From the NCBI GenBank assembly GCA_016081115.2, contig CM071936.1:82382943-82446942 (forward strand): DNA of 64,000 nt, written 5' to 3'. Below, piece after piece: positions 1 through 11,830 of the stretch. This DNA is from Rehmannia glutinosa. Its lineage: Eukaryota > Streptophyta > Magnoliopsida > Lamiales > Orobanchaceae. A model generated the notes under the pieces. That model made no database searches. It was not told the DNA's origin and saw only the letters and a program-made list of their open reading frames with translations. Position 1 is the first letter of the stretch. Each line of letters starts with the position of its first letter. The translations under genes and the position numbers were made by a program.

Positions 1-935
1 TGATTAGTAGATAAGATGTTTGAGAAATCGTTAGGAAAAAAATGTGGAAGTATATGTAGATGATATGTTGGTAAAGATTTGCTAAATCTCATGTGCATGA
101 TCTATTTGAAACTTTCGAGACATTTAAGAAAATATTAAATGAATCCCCAAGTCCAAATAAATGTACATTTAGGAGTAAGGTGGGAAAGTTCTTGGGATAT
201 GACCCATGCTGAGATGCGATGAGGTATAGTGTCGACGAGAAGGCGTGATCCTTGAATAAATTTATATAAATTGATTGAGTGAATCTACCTTTCTTTAAGG
301 TATTCAGGAAAGATAATAATTTTTAAGGATGAGAAATATCAGCGTTTGAGAATTGAAGGATACTTGGTAACTTAACATTGTTATCCCGAGGGAAGCATTT
401 ATATATATATATATATGATTTGAAATGCAGTCTTATTGAGGAGGAGTTTTCAATCGCGGCATATGTATTATGTCGATTAAAGTACTTAGAAATGTTGAAC
501 TAAGGTATGTTGAAATTGAGAAAGATAAGCGTGGCTTTAGTAATAATTGCGAAGGAAGCCGACCTTCTTTTTATCACAGAGAAGGTGGTTGTCAGAACTA
601 ACCTCTCATAAAGGTTGTGATGCGTAGCGTGAAGTATATGGAAGACTTGTGAAATGGGATGAATTGAGTGAATGTGATATAAAATTTCAAAATAGGACAA
701 CAATCAAGGCTCGAGCTTAGTAGATTTTATGCAAAAACTAGCTAAAGCCTAAAATGAGCATGGGTATTGATCGTAGATGGTTTGGTAGGAACTCGAGATG
801 GAGAGTTGGAATTACTATGTCGATCCTGGTGGAGTCGATAATGATTTCACAGTGGGTTGGGTTCAAACTTTCCAATAAGGGGGGCGAGTACAAAGCTTTT
901 ATTAGGAGAATGCGGATGGCTATGGAAATTTAGTA
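1..935 (+). pseudogene. Ty3/gypsy (Tat-like) pol fragment: RT end, RNase H, second RNase H
   Basis: Conceptual translation in shifting frames gives the second half of a gypsy reverse transcriptase, with the active-site words VYVDDMLVK near 45-80 after a one-base frameshift. A FLGY-like motif follows near 190. The RNase H block (RYVEIEK near 505, VVVRTNL near 587) and the connection motif GRLVKWDELSE near 640 come next. From about 760 a second RNase H-like block (IVDG, then GGEYKAFI near 880) can be read. A second, archaeal-type RNase H after the first is known for the Tat/Ogre branch of Ty3/gypsy, so I assign it there. It is cut by the window edge at its 5' side, and stops and frameshifts make it non-functional. 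No LTR was seen. Confidence 0.75.
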
Positions 936-1615
936 AGGCTGATCTTGTAATCAGATTAATCATTAAAGATCTTTTAAATTGTATCTATAAAAAAATTTAT
1001 AATATTATTAAATCTAATTTCTTTCAGATTAAATCAAATTTGGGCCAAAAGGCGATTATTGCATAGGTGTTCTAGCATGTGGATGATATTTAATATGTTT
1101 TCTATAAAAAAGTTGTGACAAGTATTTTGTTTTGACAAAAAAAGAATAAGTTGCTAAACGATGGCACTAAATTCATGGGCATTATTTTAAAAAAATAAAA
1201 AATAAAAAATTCATGGGCATTGTGTGTACAACATCGATGAGTTGGACATATGGTCGCAATGTGGGCTAAATAGATATTTTTGCATGGGTCAGCTACGCTA
1301 TAATATTGGCACATTATACCATACTTTTAGTTGGATCGATTATTATGTGAAGAGAACTGTGGAAAAAGGCCGAAACAATCATGGAGAAGAAGGTAGAGGC
1401 CTGCGGAAAGAACAAGTTTTATCTAGAATATGTTAACCATAAAGTGGCTCTTAGAATTTACGAAATTGCGAGATAAGCCCCCTAAGCACTATAATTCGTT
1501 CTCTGATCATCCAAATTCCCGGCCAAATATTCGAAGCAAGGATCGATCATTAAAGTCTGCCGCAAAAATCTTAACGATCAACCAAAAGCCGTTTATTCTT
1601 TTGTCTTTAGCGAAA
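936..1615. other. Unassigned spacer between gypsy fragment and heat-shock pseudogene
   Basis: AT-rich sequence without a recognisable gene. It may hold more of the decayed gypsy element and the former upstream region of the heat-shock pseudogene. I looked for heat-shock elements (alternating GAA/TTC blocks) and found only weak, imperfect candidates around 1,450-1,470 and 1,530-1,545. No convincing TATA box precedes the pseudogene. Confidence 0.4.
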
Positions 1616-2071
1616 ATGTCTCTGAAGATTCAAGTTATTTTGGTAACGTGGGAGCACACGTCTTCGATCCATTTTCATTAGATATTTGGGATCCCTTTGA
1701 GCTTTCCTTTCTCGTGGCGGCCGCCAATCTTAAGAGCCTCGCCAGAAACCACGGCCATGGCTAATGCACGCGTAGGGAAAGAGGCGCCGGAGAATTGCAT
1801 TGTTTCAAGGTTGATGTTCTGGTTTGAAGAAGAGGAAGTTAAGGTTGAGGTCGAAGATGGTTCGATTCTCGGTGTTAAGAGGAGCAAGGAAGCGGGGAGG
1901 AGAAAAGAACGATAAATGGCACGTGTGGAAGACGACACAGTTCCTCACGCCGTTTGTTTGCCAGGAGAATGCTGTGGATCGAATGAAGGCGGCCATGAGA
2001 GAATGGGTCTTGTGATGGTGGTCAAAGGAAGAAGTGAAGAAGCAGGGCCAAGGCCATCGACATTTGGTTAA
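1616..2071 (+). pseudogene. Class I cytosolic small heat-shock protein (HSP17/18-like) pseudogene
   Basis: Small heat-shock proteins are oligomeric chaperones built on an alpha-crystallin domain. Reading across at least four frameshifts and one stop gives an MSL start at 1616, the N-terminal class I words WDPFE (near 1,687), an ANARV-like stretch (near 1,760) and FKVDV (near 1,805). The core words EEVKVEVEDG (near 1,830), EKNDKWH (near 1,900), ENAVDRMKAAM (near 1,967) and VVKEEVKK (near 2,018) follow. The length, about 152 codons up to the TAA at 2069-2071, equals the usual 150-160 residues of this class, so the copy is full length. Class I genes usually lack introns, so an ordinary decayed duplicate and a retrocopy cannot be told apart. 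There is no clear promoter. Confidence 0.85.
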
Positions 2072-3640
2072 AAAATCATGTATTGTTTGGTTTTTTTTTT
2101 TTTATTAATTGTGATGAAATAATGTTGTTGTATCATATGCACATCAAATTTTGTATATTTACGTTGGAAGATTTTCAAAATGCCTAGTTGTAACCTTTTT
2201 GAAGTATAAAATAAATAAAATCCACCCATTTTGGGTGTGTTAAATAAATGATTTTCAATATGGAGTGTGTGTGGAAACTAAAAAATAGTATCGTTGAGGG
2301 GTCGAGAATGAAATAGAGTGTGTACAAGTTCAATATTTGAATCTTTGCGATGGGATGCATATTGACGTGGGCTACATGTCATTTTTTTTTTATCTTACAC
2401 GCAAGTCGATTTAGATTCTAACAAATTTGGACTAGGTTGGCATTTTTTAGGAGTAATGAAGAACATTGATTTGGAATACAATATTTATTGATATACCCAA
2501 AATCTCTGTATGAATTTTTAGGCAAATTTTCTATTTTTAATAGGCGATATTTTTTAAAAAACAAATCGAGATTTTTGTGGTGCTATTATTACTAACCCCT
2601 TGGCTACATGACTAATAATTTGCCTTTTTTTAAATAAAAAGCCAATTATACATAAAGTTACTTGAAAGTTTTTAAAAGATGTATTCATTATCTTTTCTTT
2701 TCTAAATAAAAAGATATTTTCAACTGCATGGGTATAATATACAATAGGGTTGTTAAGCCTTGGCCTTGATTCATTTTGGAACTCATTCGATTACAGCTGG
2801 CATATATTTTTGTAAGGATTTCTAGGCTTCGATGTAAATCGAATTGAATTTCGTATATTTTTTTACGAAAATCATCATAATTCTTTGAAACCTCAAATGT
2901 TGGGAAATGTATTTTTTCTCATAGTGCGAGAATAAATTAGCATGGTTTAGTATGCTTGCCTTGATCCGTGTTATTTCTTTTGACAAATAATATGGATATT
3001 TGTTGTAGAAATTCTGCTTATCCTTACTCTTTGTTTACATTTCTTGACGGTGAGAAGATTACGATACACCTCTCTTTATATTAACTTTGTTGTCACGTTA
3101 TATTCTCCAAAGAGGGTGGGAGTCATTACTTAAGCTTTATCGTTGTTGGTAGAGGAAGAGGAAGATTTTACATCTCATATTTAACTTCATTTAACATAAC
3201 TAACCCGTCAAAGAAGACTTTAATGTTAAAATATTTACATTTAACTTATACGGATCATCGGTGGATTTATTCCAACATTTTAACACTTGGTCATAAGGCG
3301 ACGAGGATTTAATAGTAATTTTAAGTGTGTACAATATATTAAATCCCCGCCCAATATCAAGCAATTATCCTAATTAAGTTAAACTTATTGGATCATGACA
3401 ACCACACATCATTTATTCGGCGCAGTTCACTTTCATGTAGCAGCCTAGTCCGTTGACTTAATGTTATCCTTAATAAGGTAAATCGTAAGCCTCGACCATA
3501 TAGTCTTTAAGAAAGACTAATTCTATTTTTACATTAACACAATACATGAAACAAGCGGCACAACTATAAATGGGCTCGGGTGTAAATAACATAAGAGCAA
3601 ATATTTGTATGTATACACATGCTACCGTTATCTTAATAAG
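2072..3640. other. AT-rich non-coding spacer, possible 3' LTR of the adjacent copia element
   Basis: It contains a poly-T tract (about 2,089-2,103) and no convincing coding frame. The part near 3,200-3,640 lies just beyond the RNase H end of the - strand copia element and could be its 3' LTR. Read on the - strand it includes a TGTTGGAATAAATCC-like start near 3,275. No second LTR copy was found in the window, so this remains a guess. Confidence 0.35.
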
Positions 3641-3669
3641 ATTTGTCTATAATACCCGTCCTTTAAAAA

Positions 3670-4060
3670 TAGCTAGAAAATGTCTTAGGTGTAATCCCTT
3701 TAGTTAAAAGATCCGCTATCATTAGATTGGTGTTAACATGCTCAATAGACACTCTCTGTCTCCGCATTACATCTTTAACATTCAAGCACTTTAATTCCAT
3801 TAATGCTTAACACCCATAGAGTAATTAATTGTATGCGTTCTTTGGGAAGAAGATAGTGTAGACTTATCATAATTTCTCGGCCCGGCACGACTATCGCGTC
3901 AACAATTCCAAGTCCCGAGATAAGGTTCCCGAATCACAATCCATGAGCAGTGGCCTCAAAACATGCCACAAATTTGGCTTACATAGCAGACGACGAATAG
4001 CCGGGACTTTTTCGACTCTGCGCAGTAACCTGACTAAAATGAACAAATTACCGAATGTAG
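3670..4060 (-). pseudogene. copia RNase H fragment
   Basis: Translation of the - strand gives AKFVACFEATAHGLW near 3,990-3,940. Near 3,770-3,695 it gives VSIEHVNTNLMIADLLTK. The first corresponds to the conserved EAE(F/Y)VA block of Ty1/copia RNase H. The second is the very conserved end of the domain (SIEHI.TN.MIADPLTKG). Frameshifts separate the two blocks, and the acidic residue expected before YVA/FVA is altered to K. Confidence 0.75.
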
Positions 4061-4209
4061 ACTTCTAGTGCAACACACATGTTATAATACGAATATGAAT
4101 GTCCTATTACTTGAGGTTATTAGATCTCTTTGTACATGAGTATGTGTTCCTTGGTGCAGGTAAAGAAGAACTTTCTTTTCGGCGCTGGTGGTCTATCTAG
4201 GGATTACTT

Positions 4210-5160
4210 TGATATCAACCTAACATTCCAATAGTAAATTGGTATCTAAAACCCGATTACAAGTTTGAGCATATATCAAACACCCTGACCAGAAGCGCAA
4301 CAAATTAGATCCGTTTCTTTTCGTTTCCAAATCATTCTTGGGATATTTCATTTGACTAAAACTTGTCCTCTTTTTTTGTATTGGAACTATTCTCGCGAAC
4401 ATCTTTCCATTAAGATTTTTCTAAAAGGAGCAATGATATAGGTTTTTCTTGAAAACACCAACATTTCCAATGATTATCCACTGAAATATTTCTATTCCTA
4501 TCACATAGGATGCTACATTTAAATATTTTATTTCAAAGTTTTAGAAAAATTCATGCGTATGTAATAATCCAACATCATTAGTAGCAGTAATATAAATCGA
4601 GCATATAGGACCAATATTATAAAACTTGCTCTCCACGTAACCATCACGAGATACATCGATCAACGGTGTTGCTCCCAGTAAAATCATAAAGATATAATGG
4701 TATCATTGAACTTAAGATAACATTATCGGGATCTTGTTGAATCATATATTGACTTAACAACTTACACACAAATATTACATCTATTGTGGCTATAAACCCT
4801 TGGTTGATCTATATAAACTTCTCTTCCAAATCACCATTCACAAAAGTGGTTTAATATCCATTTCGTGAAGTTCTAAATCATAATGAGTATTATAGCCATA
4901 ATGATTCTTAAGAGTCTTTGTTTAATCTTTTGGAGAAGGTCTCTTTATAATTTATGTCATCTTTCAGTATAACCTTGCAGCAACAATTTTGGCGCTGCCT
5001 TTCAATGTTGTCATTTTGAGTTACATTTGGTCTTAAAGACCCATTTACAGGCGCTCTCTTAGAACTTTTAGAGGCAACTCAAATTAAATCGAGCTATTGT
5101 CATAAATTGATTTAAACTCTTCTTTCATAGCATCGAACCACTCTTCTGGCCCATTCTTAT
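4210..5160 (-). pseudogene. copia reverse transcriptase fragment
   Basis: The N-terminal RT part appears on the - strand as PEEWFDAMKEEFKSIYDN (about 5,145-5,090), matching the WK.AM..E..S+..N start of copia RT. Further on, DVGLLH and YVIGIEIF words appear near 4,580-4,480. IVPIQK, PKNDLE and YAQTC follow at 4,395-4,260; these belong to the RT-RNase H connection. The YVDD catalytic motif itself is not intact. The frame is interrupted many times. Confidence 0.75.
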
Positions 5161-5599
5161 TCCTCGCTTGCTGAATGAGATTGGTTATAAATGTAGTAAA
5201 AGTCACATTAAGTCTTTAAGAAGTGTACACCACATATTCATCATAAACAGATTTATTTGTTGCATACACATAATCTTAAGCTATTTTCTCTTGAGGTTCA
5301 TTAATCTCTTACTAAATGTGACTAGTTCATCATCTCATTTTCATTTTGGTGGGTTTTGAACATTGACTTGTTCATGTATGTTGTGCTAATCCTGATATAA
5401 CAGGGGAACAACAACTTTAGAAAAATATCGGGTGAAAGTGTGATATTTACCGTTTATGTCAACTTTTCTTGGTTCTTTACTCCACATTTGATTAACTCGA
5501 TTATTCTTGTATAATTAGGACAATAGAATATGTACCCTTTAGACTTTTAGGATAGCAGAGTGTAATAACCACTCGCTGTCCTAGCGTCAGCTTAACTTT

Positions 5600-6300
5600 T
5601 CATGTGGACTATACATTTTTCCAACCTTTAAGGGAACCCCAAATATAAGAATGTCTCAAATTGGTTTTCCTTCATCCCACAATTGATAAAGATTCTTAGG
5701 AACTCGATTAAGAAGGTATGCATTGGTCTTTGTAGCGTGTATCACAATGATAGGGTAGGGAGCAATTGCCGCATACTCCTTATCATATCCATTAATATCG
5801 ATTTAGTCTCTTAGCTACACTAATGCATTTGAGGGTATCTTAGGGCATTTCGAGGCCCCATGTGCAATCCTCGACTTTGGCTTTGCAAATGGACGCCCGA
5901 CATTGTCACTTTCATTAAATTTTCATAATACTCACTACATAAACTTAATCTCACTACTTTTACTTTTTTATCTAACTACATTTCTATCATTGATGGACAC
6001 CTTGAAAATGTTCATAAATTGAGATTTTTTCATCACACAGGATAAGCGAATCATAACGGTAATCATCTATAAAGTTTATAAAGTACTTTACGCCCCGTTA
6101 GGGGCGTCAAATGGATGACAAATATGTATCTGTCTCATGAAGTTGAGTCTTCTTGTGGCTGATTTTTTAATGTGTTTTTATTCTACTTTTCTTTAATACA
6201 ATCGCATCGTCCCGATCACAAAATCCAACTAAGGAAGGATTTCATTTTTTACCAAATTCAATAACCGCTTTTTGAAAATGTGACAATCTTTGATGCCACA
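5600..6300 (-). pseudogene. copia integrase remnant
   Basis: Near 6,140-6,020 the - strand reads as a broken form of the integrase core start (H.D.CGPF, then a FI.FIDDYSRY-like region). The second residue string CVMKKSQFMNIFKV matches the stretch that usually follows that motif (LL.EKSQ...F). Catalytic residues cannot be checked because the frame changes repeatedly. The extent is estimated from the spacing to RT. Confidence 0.5.
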
Positions 6301-6779
6301 AGAAAGTTGGACTTTCATTTGATGTATTATGTTTAATGCCTATACTATTTTTAACATGATAGAAAAGATTCAACAAATTCATTATCAAGATTAAAACTAT
6401 AATGTGAGTCAAAAAAATACTAAAACCAAAAAGTATTTGTTCTTGAACAACGAAAAAATAATTACTATCTTAAAATGAAAATCTAAATTATCAGTTTTCT
6501 ACGAGAAATAAGATTTCTATCAAAATGAGAACATAGAGACATCTCTGAAGATCAATGTGGCATCCGGTGTCGCGGCGTGTCAGTAAATCCCGATTCTTCT
6601 ATATGTTAGCATCATGTTCCCAAGTAAATAAATATTGATCGGAGTTCCATTAACGGACTAAATAAATGCAGGAATCGTTAGATAACATAGAGCATGAGTA
6701 GTGGCACCATAATCACAGTAACCAGGTACTATTAAGCGCCACAAAAGGTTGGATTGGAAAACATCTGAAACATAAGATA

Positions 6780-7350
6780 TACATTTTAACTGCAAACATG
6801 CCTTACTTTTTTTTGGACAATCTTTCTTTAAGTGTCATATCTTATTGACCGTCAACCTTCATCGGGGCCTTATATTTTCTTGTCATTCTTACCCGATTTG
6901 CTTTGTAGTACTACTTGCACCATCACATAGTTATCAAATGAATGGAGTAATCTTTTTTCTTCCTTGTCTCCCTTTTTCTCACTATCTTAACATGGCATAA
7001 GCTCTTTAAAGTTCCATTTATCTTTGATGGTATTGTAGTTCATAGGCAGCCAAATTAAAGAGAGAGAATTCATGATAAATTACTGAGAATGACACACTCA
7101 CATCTATCCCTATAGTGCTTACTTTGTTTGCTAGGTTTGACATTTGATTACATGTTCATGAAGCTGGCTTGGGCCAATCAAACCTCTTTGTGAGTGAAGC
7201 TCGCTCCATAAGGACTCCATTACAATAGATTTGTCCGGTCAAGTTCGAGTAGGAATATTCTTTGACTTTCATCATTTGAATTCCCATGCCTGTCGGTCTT
7301 GACGCCGGAGCGATATTTTCAACCATGGTCATTCATTAGGTTATTTCGAC
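6780..7350 (-). pseudogene. copia gag remnant with zinc knuckle
   Basis: The - strand encodes HLKKDCPKKK near 6,835-6,800. This is the last half of a CX2CX4HX4C nucleic-acid-binding knuckle followed by a lysine run, as in copia gag. The upstream part (to about 7,350) shows gag-like words but no continuous frame. Confidence 0.55.
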
Positions 7351-7542
7351 AGTTTAGAAAGCTCCCAAGGCACTCATCTGAGAGGCTTGCTCGAGTTTTA
7401 ATTATTATGATAATGGTTGCGGGCACGCCATTTTATCGATACAAAGGTCGATAAAGCTGGATGCTGTGGACGGTCGACATAGTTGACCGTTGAACTTGGC
7501 GACCATATTTCGATCTTAAAGAGGTTTAAACAAAGTTGCAAA

Positions 7543-7551
7543 TATTATATA
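7543..7551. repeat. 9-bp target-site duplication, left copy (TATTATATA)
   Basis: Identical to 15,308-15,316 and directly adjacent to the outer end of the inverted repeat. A 9-bp duplication is the hallmark of Mutator-like transposition. The AT-only sequence lowers its weight a little. Confidence 0.6.
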
Positions 7552-7770
7552 GAGATAAATACGCTTACCCGTCAACTATCTTGATTTTACACTACCCTTG
7601 AAACTTTAATTCGAACACTTTGCCCCACAGTTATGAAAATGTACACTTTACCATATATGGACTGTTTTTTGCCCCTAGGTTTTATTCTTTTAAAACAATA
7701 GTTCAAGTTATCCCTTTAAACTGTTTTACAGCAGCAATCTCTTACATAATAATAAATTTGCATTTGTCAT
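7552..7770 (+). repeat. Left terminal inverted repeat of the Mutator-like unit
   Basis: It starts GAGATAAATAC and carries repeated TTTTACAC / ACACTTTGCCCC words. It matches the reverse complement of about 15,100-15,307. The inner limit is approximate. Confidence 0.6.
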
Positions 7771-8351
7771 TAAACATGAAAATTTTTACTCAGTAAATAA
7801 TTTGGTTTTGATTTTTAGAAATAAAGAATTCTTATTTACGTCACATGTTTTGTTCGTGGCGTTGTTACACTACTTAGATCCAGTCTCTGTTCGGAGGTTT
7901 TAAATGGATCATGTCGGGTTTCACCTATAAACTCGAGACATAATCCAAATTCTCTCATTTCAAGTATAAATCCAGTATACAAATTAGGTCTCTGAAGTAA
8001 AATGAACATAGTCCATTACGACCATATCGGGCCCAACATGCTTCCGTAAAATTAATAAATCCTTAAAATTCATACTTTGACCAGAAATAGCATCGGTTTA
8101 ATGGTTCGCAACACCACCAACGGAAAATTATTGCCCCCAGGATCGTTTGACAAACGACTCCTCAACGGCTCAACCTCACCTCCTGTGGGAAGATGATCGC
8201 AAGTTATCCAAACTCAAAGAATCGTTGTTAAGACATGACGCTTGGTTCGTTTCTACGGCGTATAAGTAATTCTTAAATGGGATGAATTAATAGAACATTA
8301 TGAACACATGTTGAAACGAGCCTCTTTTTTTATTAAGAACTTATTGAAATA

Positions 8352-8357
8352 TTTATT
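8352..8357 (-). terminator. Poly(A) signal AATAAA of the pararetrovirus leader
   Basis: AATAAA on the - strand lies about 150-160 bases downstream of the start site predicted from the TATA box at 8,537-8,544. Caulimoviruses place their poly(A) signal a similar distance after the start, which gives terminally redundant transcripts. Confidence 0.45.
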
Positions 8358-8536
8358 ACATTAGTAATCTCCTTTGGGAAGGAGAATCTTGGTTTAGCCT
8401 CTCATAGATGAGGCACTCAAAACACATAAAACTTAAAACTAAAACACTCAAAAATATTACAAATTTTCACTTAGATTTTATTGTAAGAAAACTAAGGAAA
8501 ATGTTCGATGTCTCGGCTTAAACTTCAAATCCTGCA

Positions 8537-8611
8537 TTTTATAGAGGTAAGTCCAGGACTCAAGGCGGACTTCAAATCTTCTTTGATATATGTAGCGTCC
8601 TTCTTACGTCA
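8537..8611 (-). promoter_or_regulatory. Pararetrovirus promoter: as-1-like TGACGTAA box plus TATA box
   Basis: On the - strand TGACGTAA (8,611-8,604) precedes CTATAAAA (8,544-8,537) by about 60 bases. A TGACG (as-1) element upstream of TATA is typical of caulimovirus full-length transcript promoters. The position downstream of RNase H in the circular viral order also fits. The predicted start is near 8,510. Confidence 0.5.
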
Positions 8612-9049
8612 TAGCACGATATTAACTCGACAAGCTGGTTTTCTTTTTCTCCCGCGTGACTCGGCCCATGTGATGTTTGTCGGGAATCTTTAAAAATTTG
8701 GTTTGCGTGGTCCCCACGGGATAAACGCGTCTTGTGGTGGGCCACTTATCTTTTCAGTTTGAATCTTTATCGATCAGGTTTTGGGTGAATCCTTTCCCAA
8801 ACTCGGGTTCATCCCCATTGGGCATCTTGTGGTCCGTCGATCCAACGGCCCACATCGCCATATTCGGAAATTCATTGTTTCCTTTATGCGGAATCTTTAT
8901 TCTCAGGAAGAATTCTTAACGGTCTCGAAGAGTTCCTGCAAATCACTGTGGTTGATCCGGTCATCGAGTTCAAGAAAGATCCGTTTGTGAATTTTGGAAG
9001 AACTTGAATGAATATTTGACCTTGTCCATTTAGTTAGACAAACCCAAAG

Positions 9050-9990
9050 CCCCATGCTCATCTAGTAGAAGCTTCGTCTTGAGAAAATGCTCCTACTGCT
9101 GTTTGGTCCTTAACTGAAATTTGCCTTAATGTATTTTTAAAGCATTTCCATCTAGGTGTTGCAGCTTGATGAAATGAAACTTCATTAAAGCCTTTCTTAT
9201 TTGGATTCGGGAGAGGTGCTGTGATAAAATCTGAGTTCAAAATATCTCCTGCGGCCAAGTGTGGATTATTGGCCCGGTCTATAAATAGCTGCTTCCCAAT
9301 CCATTTGAATTTTGAAATTTAGGAATCTTACAGTGACACAGTATAGATTGAAGCTAAAGCTCAAAAGTATACCATGCATGTCTTCATTTGGATGACTTTA
9401 CGGTTTCATCAAAGCTACAGGATACTTGAGATATCGACCGTTGTTTTTTTACGGGTTAATACGCTTGTCTTGTAACTAGTTTCTCCCATTGCCCCTCCGA
9501 TATGCACCATGGGAGAAAATCTTAATCTCGTCGTTTGAACCTTAGATTTGCATGCGTGGCGAAAGATTCAACTCTCCCTCTTTACCCCAGTCTTTGGGTT
9601 GAGCAAAGACTCGGGTTGTGACAGGGCTTCAGCATTCGTTCTGATTGTACACCTTGGATGCATCACTGCAACACTTGTGATTATGGTACTTGATCCATAA
9701 CCTCGGGTTAGAGCCCACCGTACTCTCTCGGCCCCTTTGCAAGTAGGAGATGCGGCTGGAAGAAGGCCCTTGCGGCCGAACAATTGTCCTTGGCGAACTA
9801 GCATGCTCGTATTTAACTAGAAAGCAGTTTACAGTCCTTTGTTGAAGTCGTCCCGGCCATACGCATTGAGACATAAACGTCCCAAATCTCGTTCTAGACT
9901 CTCCCGGGTTTTCCCTTTGAGATGTCTTACTCGTTTAAGGATCTACAGATCGACAACGCGTCCTTCCATCTCGTGTCAAAGAAATCTGCA
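9050..9990 (-). pseudogene. Decayed viral region downstream of RNase H
   Basis: Between RNase H and the promoter region the - strand holds only short open stretches (for example 9,874-9,568 and 9,258-9,058). In caulimoviruses this position can hold a late ORF. I do not recognise a domain, so this entry is based on location only. Confidence 0.3.
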
Positions 9991-10059
9991 AGAATATTTT
10001 CATGAGATTTTATAATGACAATATCATAATCATAATATTGACATTCGAAACGCCATTTA

Positions 10060-11200
10060 AGTAATCGAGCCTTTTATGGTTTTGATTCGTTTGTTTTTTC
10101 GGCAGCGCCTGACCTTTGAATTATCAATTTTAAAGTAAACTTTTTGGCGGTAAAAATAGAGGCCATATTTTAAAAGCCTTTCTGACTACAAAGAATTCTT
10201 TCGTTAATATGCCAAGTTGCTTCAGCAGGGGGTGAATAAACCGTTGCAATATCGCGTAGCATTTTATCGTTCGATGTGACTTTCGTAGAAGCTGCTTTGC
10301 CCTACCGTCATCAGCATCGTGTAAAGAACCAGTTCGTCCTCGTCTTGGAAATGCTTAACTTTGGAAGCTTTTTACAAACTTTTAAGTTGCTTAATTCCTT
10401 CTTGATGTTCATCTTCCCATTTGAATCACTGTCTTTTTTAAAAATGTGGCTAAACATGTAATATGCCGGAGTTGTTAATAAACATCCCGATAAAATTAAC
10501 AACTCAAGAAAACTCACGGTTGCTTCTTGTCTTTGATGTATACGGAAATCACGTATCTTTTCACAATATGATTACTGGCAGAATAATTCCGGATTCATCG
10601 ATTTCAATTAGGAATTCAATGCAATAACACATTGCAATTACCCCGCCTGCGAGAAAGCCTAATCCTTCGTTGTAACAAACATAAAATATCTCCAAATGTT
10701 TGAGATGCTCCTTTCATGTTCTTTGAAGCGATAAAGAATATCATCAATGTATACGAACATGAAGGTAAATAATCCGCGGAAAAGATTATCCATCTTTTCT
10801 TTGATATATTTGGGGTCGTTAGCGATCCATGGGGCATCACGTTCGAATATAGTGTCCTGTGGTGTGAGAAGAAAATTTGTAAACTTCTTACTTTCTTATC
10901 ACGTGCTTGTCAAGAATCGGCATTTTTCAGGCTTTGTAATGCTTTGCAACGATGCAATTAACCGAGATGTTCTGCTTGGACAATGATCTGCGAACTCAAT
11001 GTTAATGTTGTGAAAATAAGTGTGCTTGTCTCGTTCTCTGTGTGATTGATAAATCACGAATGTTTGTAGGAAATTGTTTCTAAAGGTGAATGTTTCCTTA
11101 ACAGTATCTTATAAATATCCTCCCATCATGATTCATAAAGATTGGTTTAAATCTTACGACTTTTTGTACCATGTTTGAGCTCATTCTTATCCCCTCAAAA
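10060..11200 (-). pseudogene. Pararetroviral reverse transcriptase-RNase H
   Basis: RT and RNase H copy pregenomic RNA into DNA. The catalytic RT motif YIDDIL is intact at 10,758-10,741, preceded by words such as FMFV. After it come a KKD(S) word (about 10,440) and a LPKLSI word near 10,350. An RNase H block (PAEATWHINE, near 10,215) and the terminal IDNS-like motif near 10,120 follow. The PAE.(N/T)(Y/W)H.NE-type block is characteristic of Caulimoviridae RNase H. Several frameshifts break the frame. The RT N-terminus above about 11,000 is not clear. Confidence 0.7.
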
Positions 11201-11374
11201 GGATGTTATTGATTTTTGGATCTTCTTTAATGTCTTTGGTGATATTTGTTCCTAAGGGTCCGTCATCTGCGGACTCTCCATTAGACTCAAAATCTTCTGC
11301 AATAGTTCTTACCAATTCGTCTTGATTTCTTTAGGAAAAACATCAAAATTTCCTTGATCTGCATATTCGGCTTA

Positions 11375-11830
11375 CGAATTTGGCTATCAGGCGGCGAAAT
11401 ACTTAGGCACTTGTATTCGTGCTTCTAACATTAGGTCAAGAAGTGTATATTGTGAGAATGGACTTAGTATCTCATTCTCGATTACGTATCTTTTATCGAA
11501 ATTGTTTTGAACTCCGTTCCTTCATGTAATCTTTCGAGTTGTGATCCTCGAAATTCAATTCCCGGTATTAATTGCGGGATTTTTTCTGTACTCTAGAGAT
11601 AGTCATTTCGATTTCCGTATCTTGAACTAAGCCCATTTGATACATATTAGCTCTTCGAATCAATATAGGCGGCGAAATTTGTTGTATTGACATATAACAT
11701 TCGATTGAAATGTATCATGGAGAATGGACTAAAATCGATTATCCTTTTATCAGCCACCGTGAACTCCATTCCTTCTTGTAATCTTTCCCAAGGTTTATGA
11801 TCCTCAAGAAATTCGATTGATGTTTGTTAA
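11375..11830 (-). repeat. Diverged tandem duplication inside the pararetrovirus
   Basis: The blocks about 11,385-11,580 and 11,670-11,830 share the same word order: GGCGGCGAAAT, GAGAATGGACT, GAACTCC.TTCCTTC, TGTAATCTTTC and GATCCTC. They look like two diverged copies of a segment of about 200 bases between the zinc knuckle and RT, the protease position in related viruses. The decayed frame prevents an assignment. Confidence 0.45.

Larger units (their letters stand above)
3640..7450 (-). mobile_element. Decayed Ty1/copia retrotransposon
   Basis: On the - strand the order is gag zinc knuckle (about 6,800-6,850), integrase (about 5,600-6,300), reverse transcriptase (about 4,210-5,160) and RNase H (about 3,670-4,060). 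Integrase before RT is the Ty1/copia order. Every domain is broken by stops and short indels. No LTR pair or primer-binding site could be fixed, so the outer limits are approximate. Its right end abuts the inverted-repeat unit that starts at 7,552. Confidence 0.75.

Noticed and set aside
8734..8990. Overlapping + strand frames near the viral promoter
   Set aside because: No domain, opposite to the viral strand, and inside decayed viral intergenic DNA.
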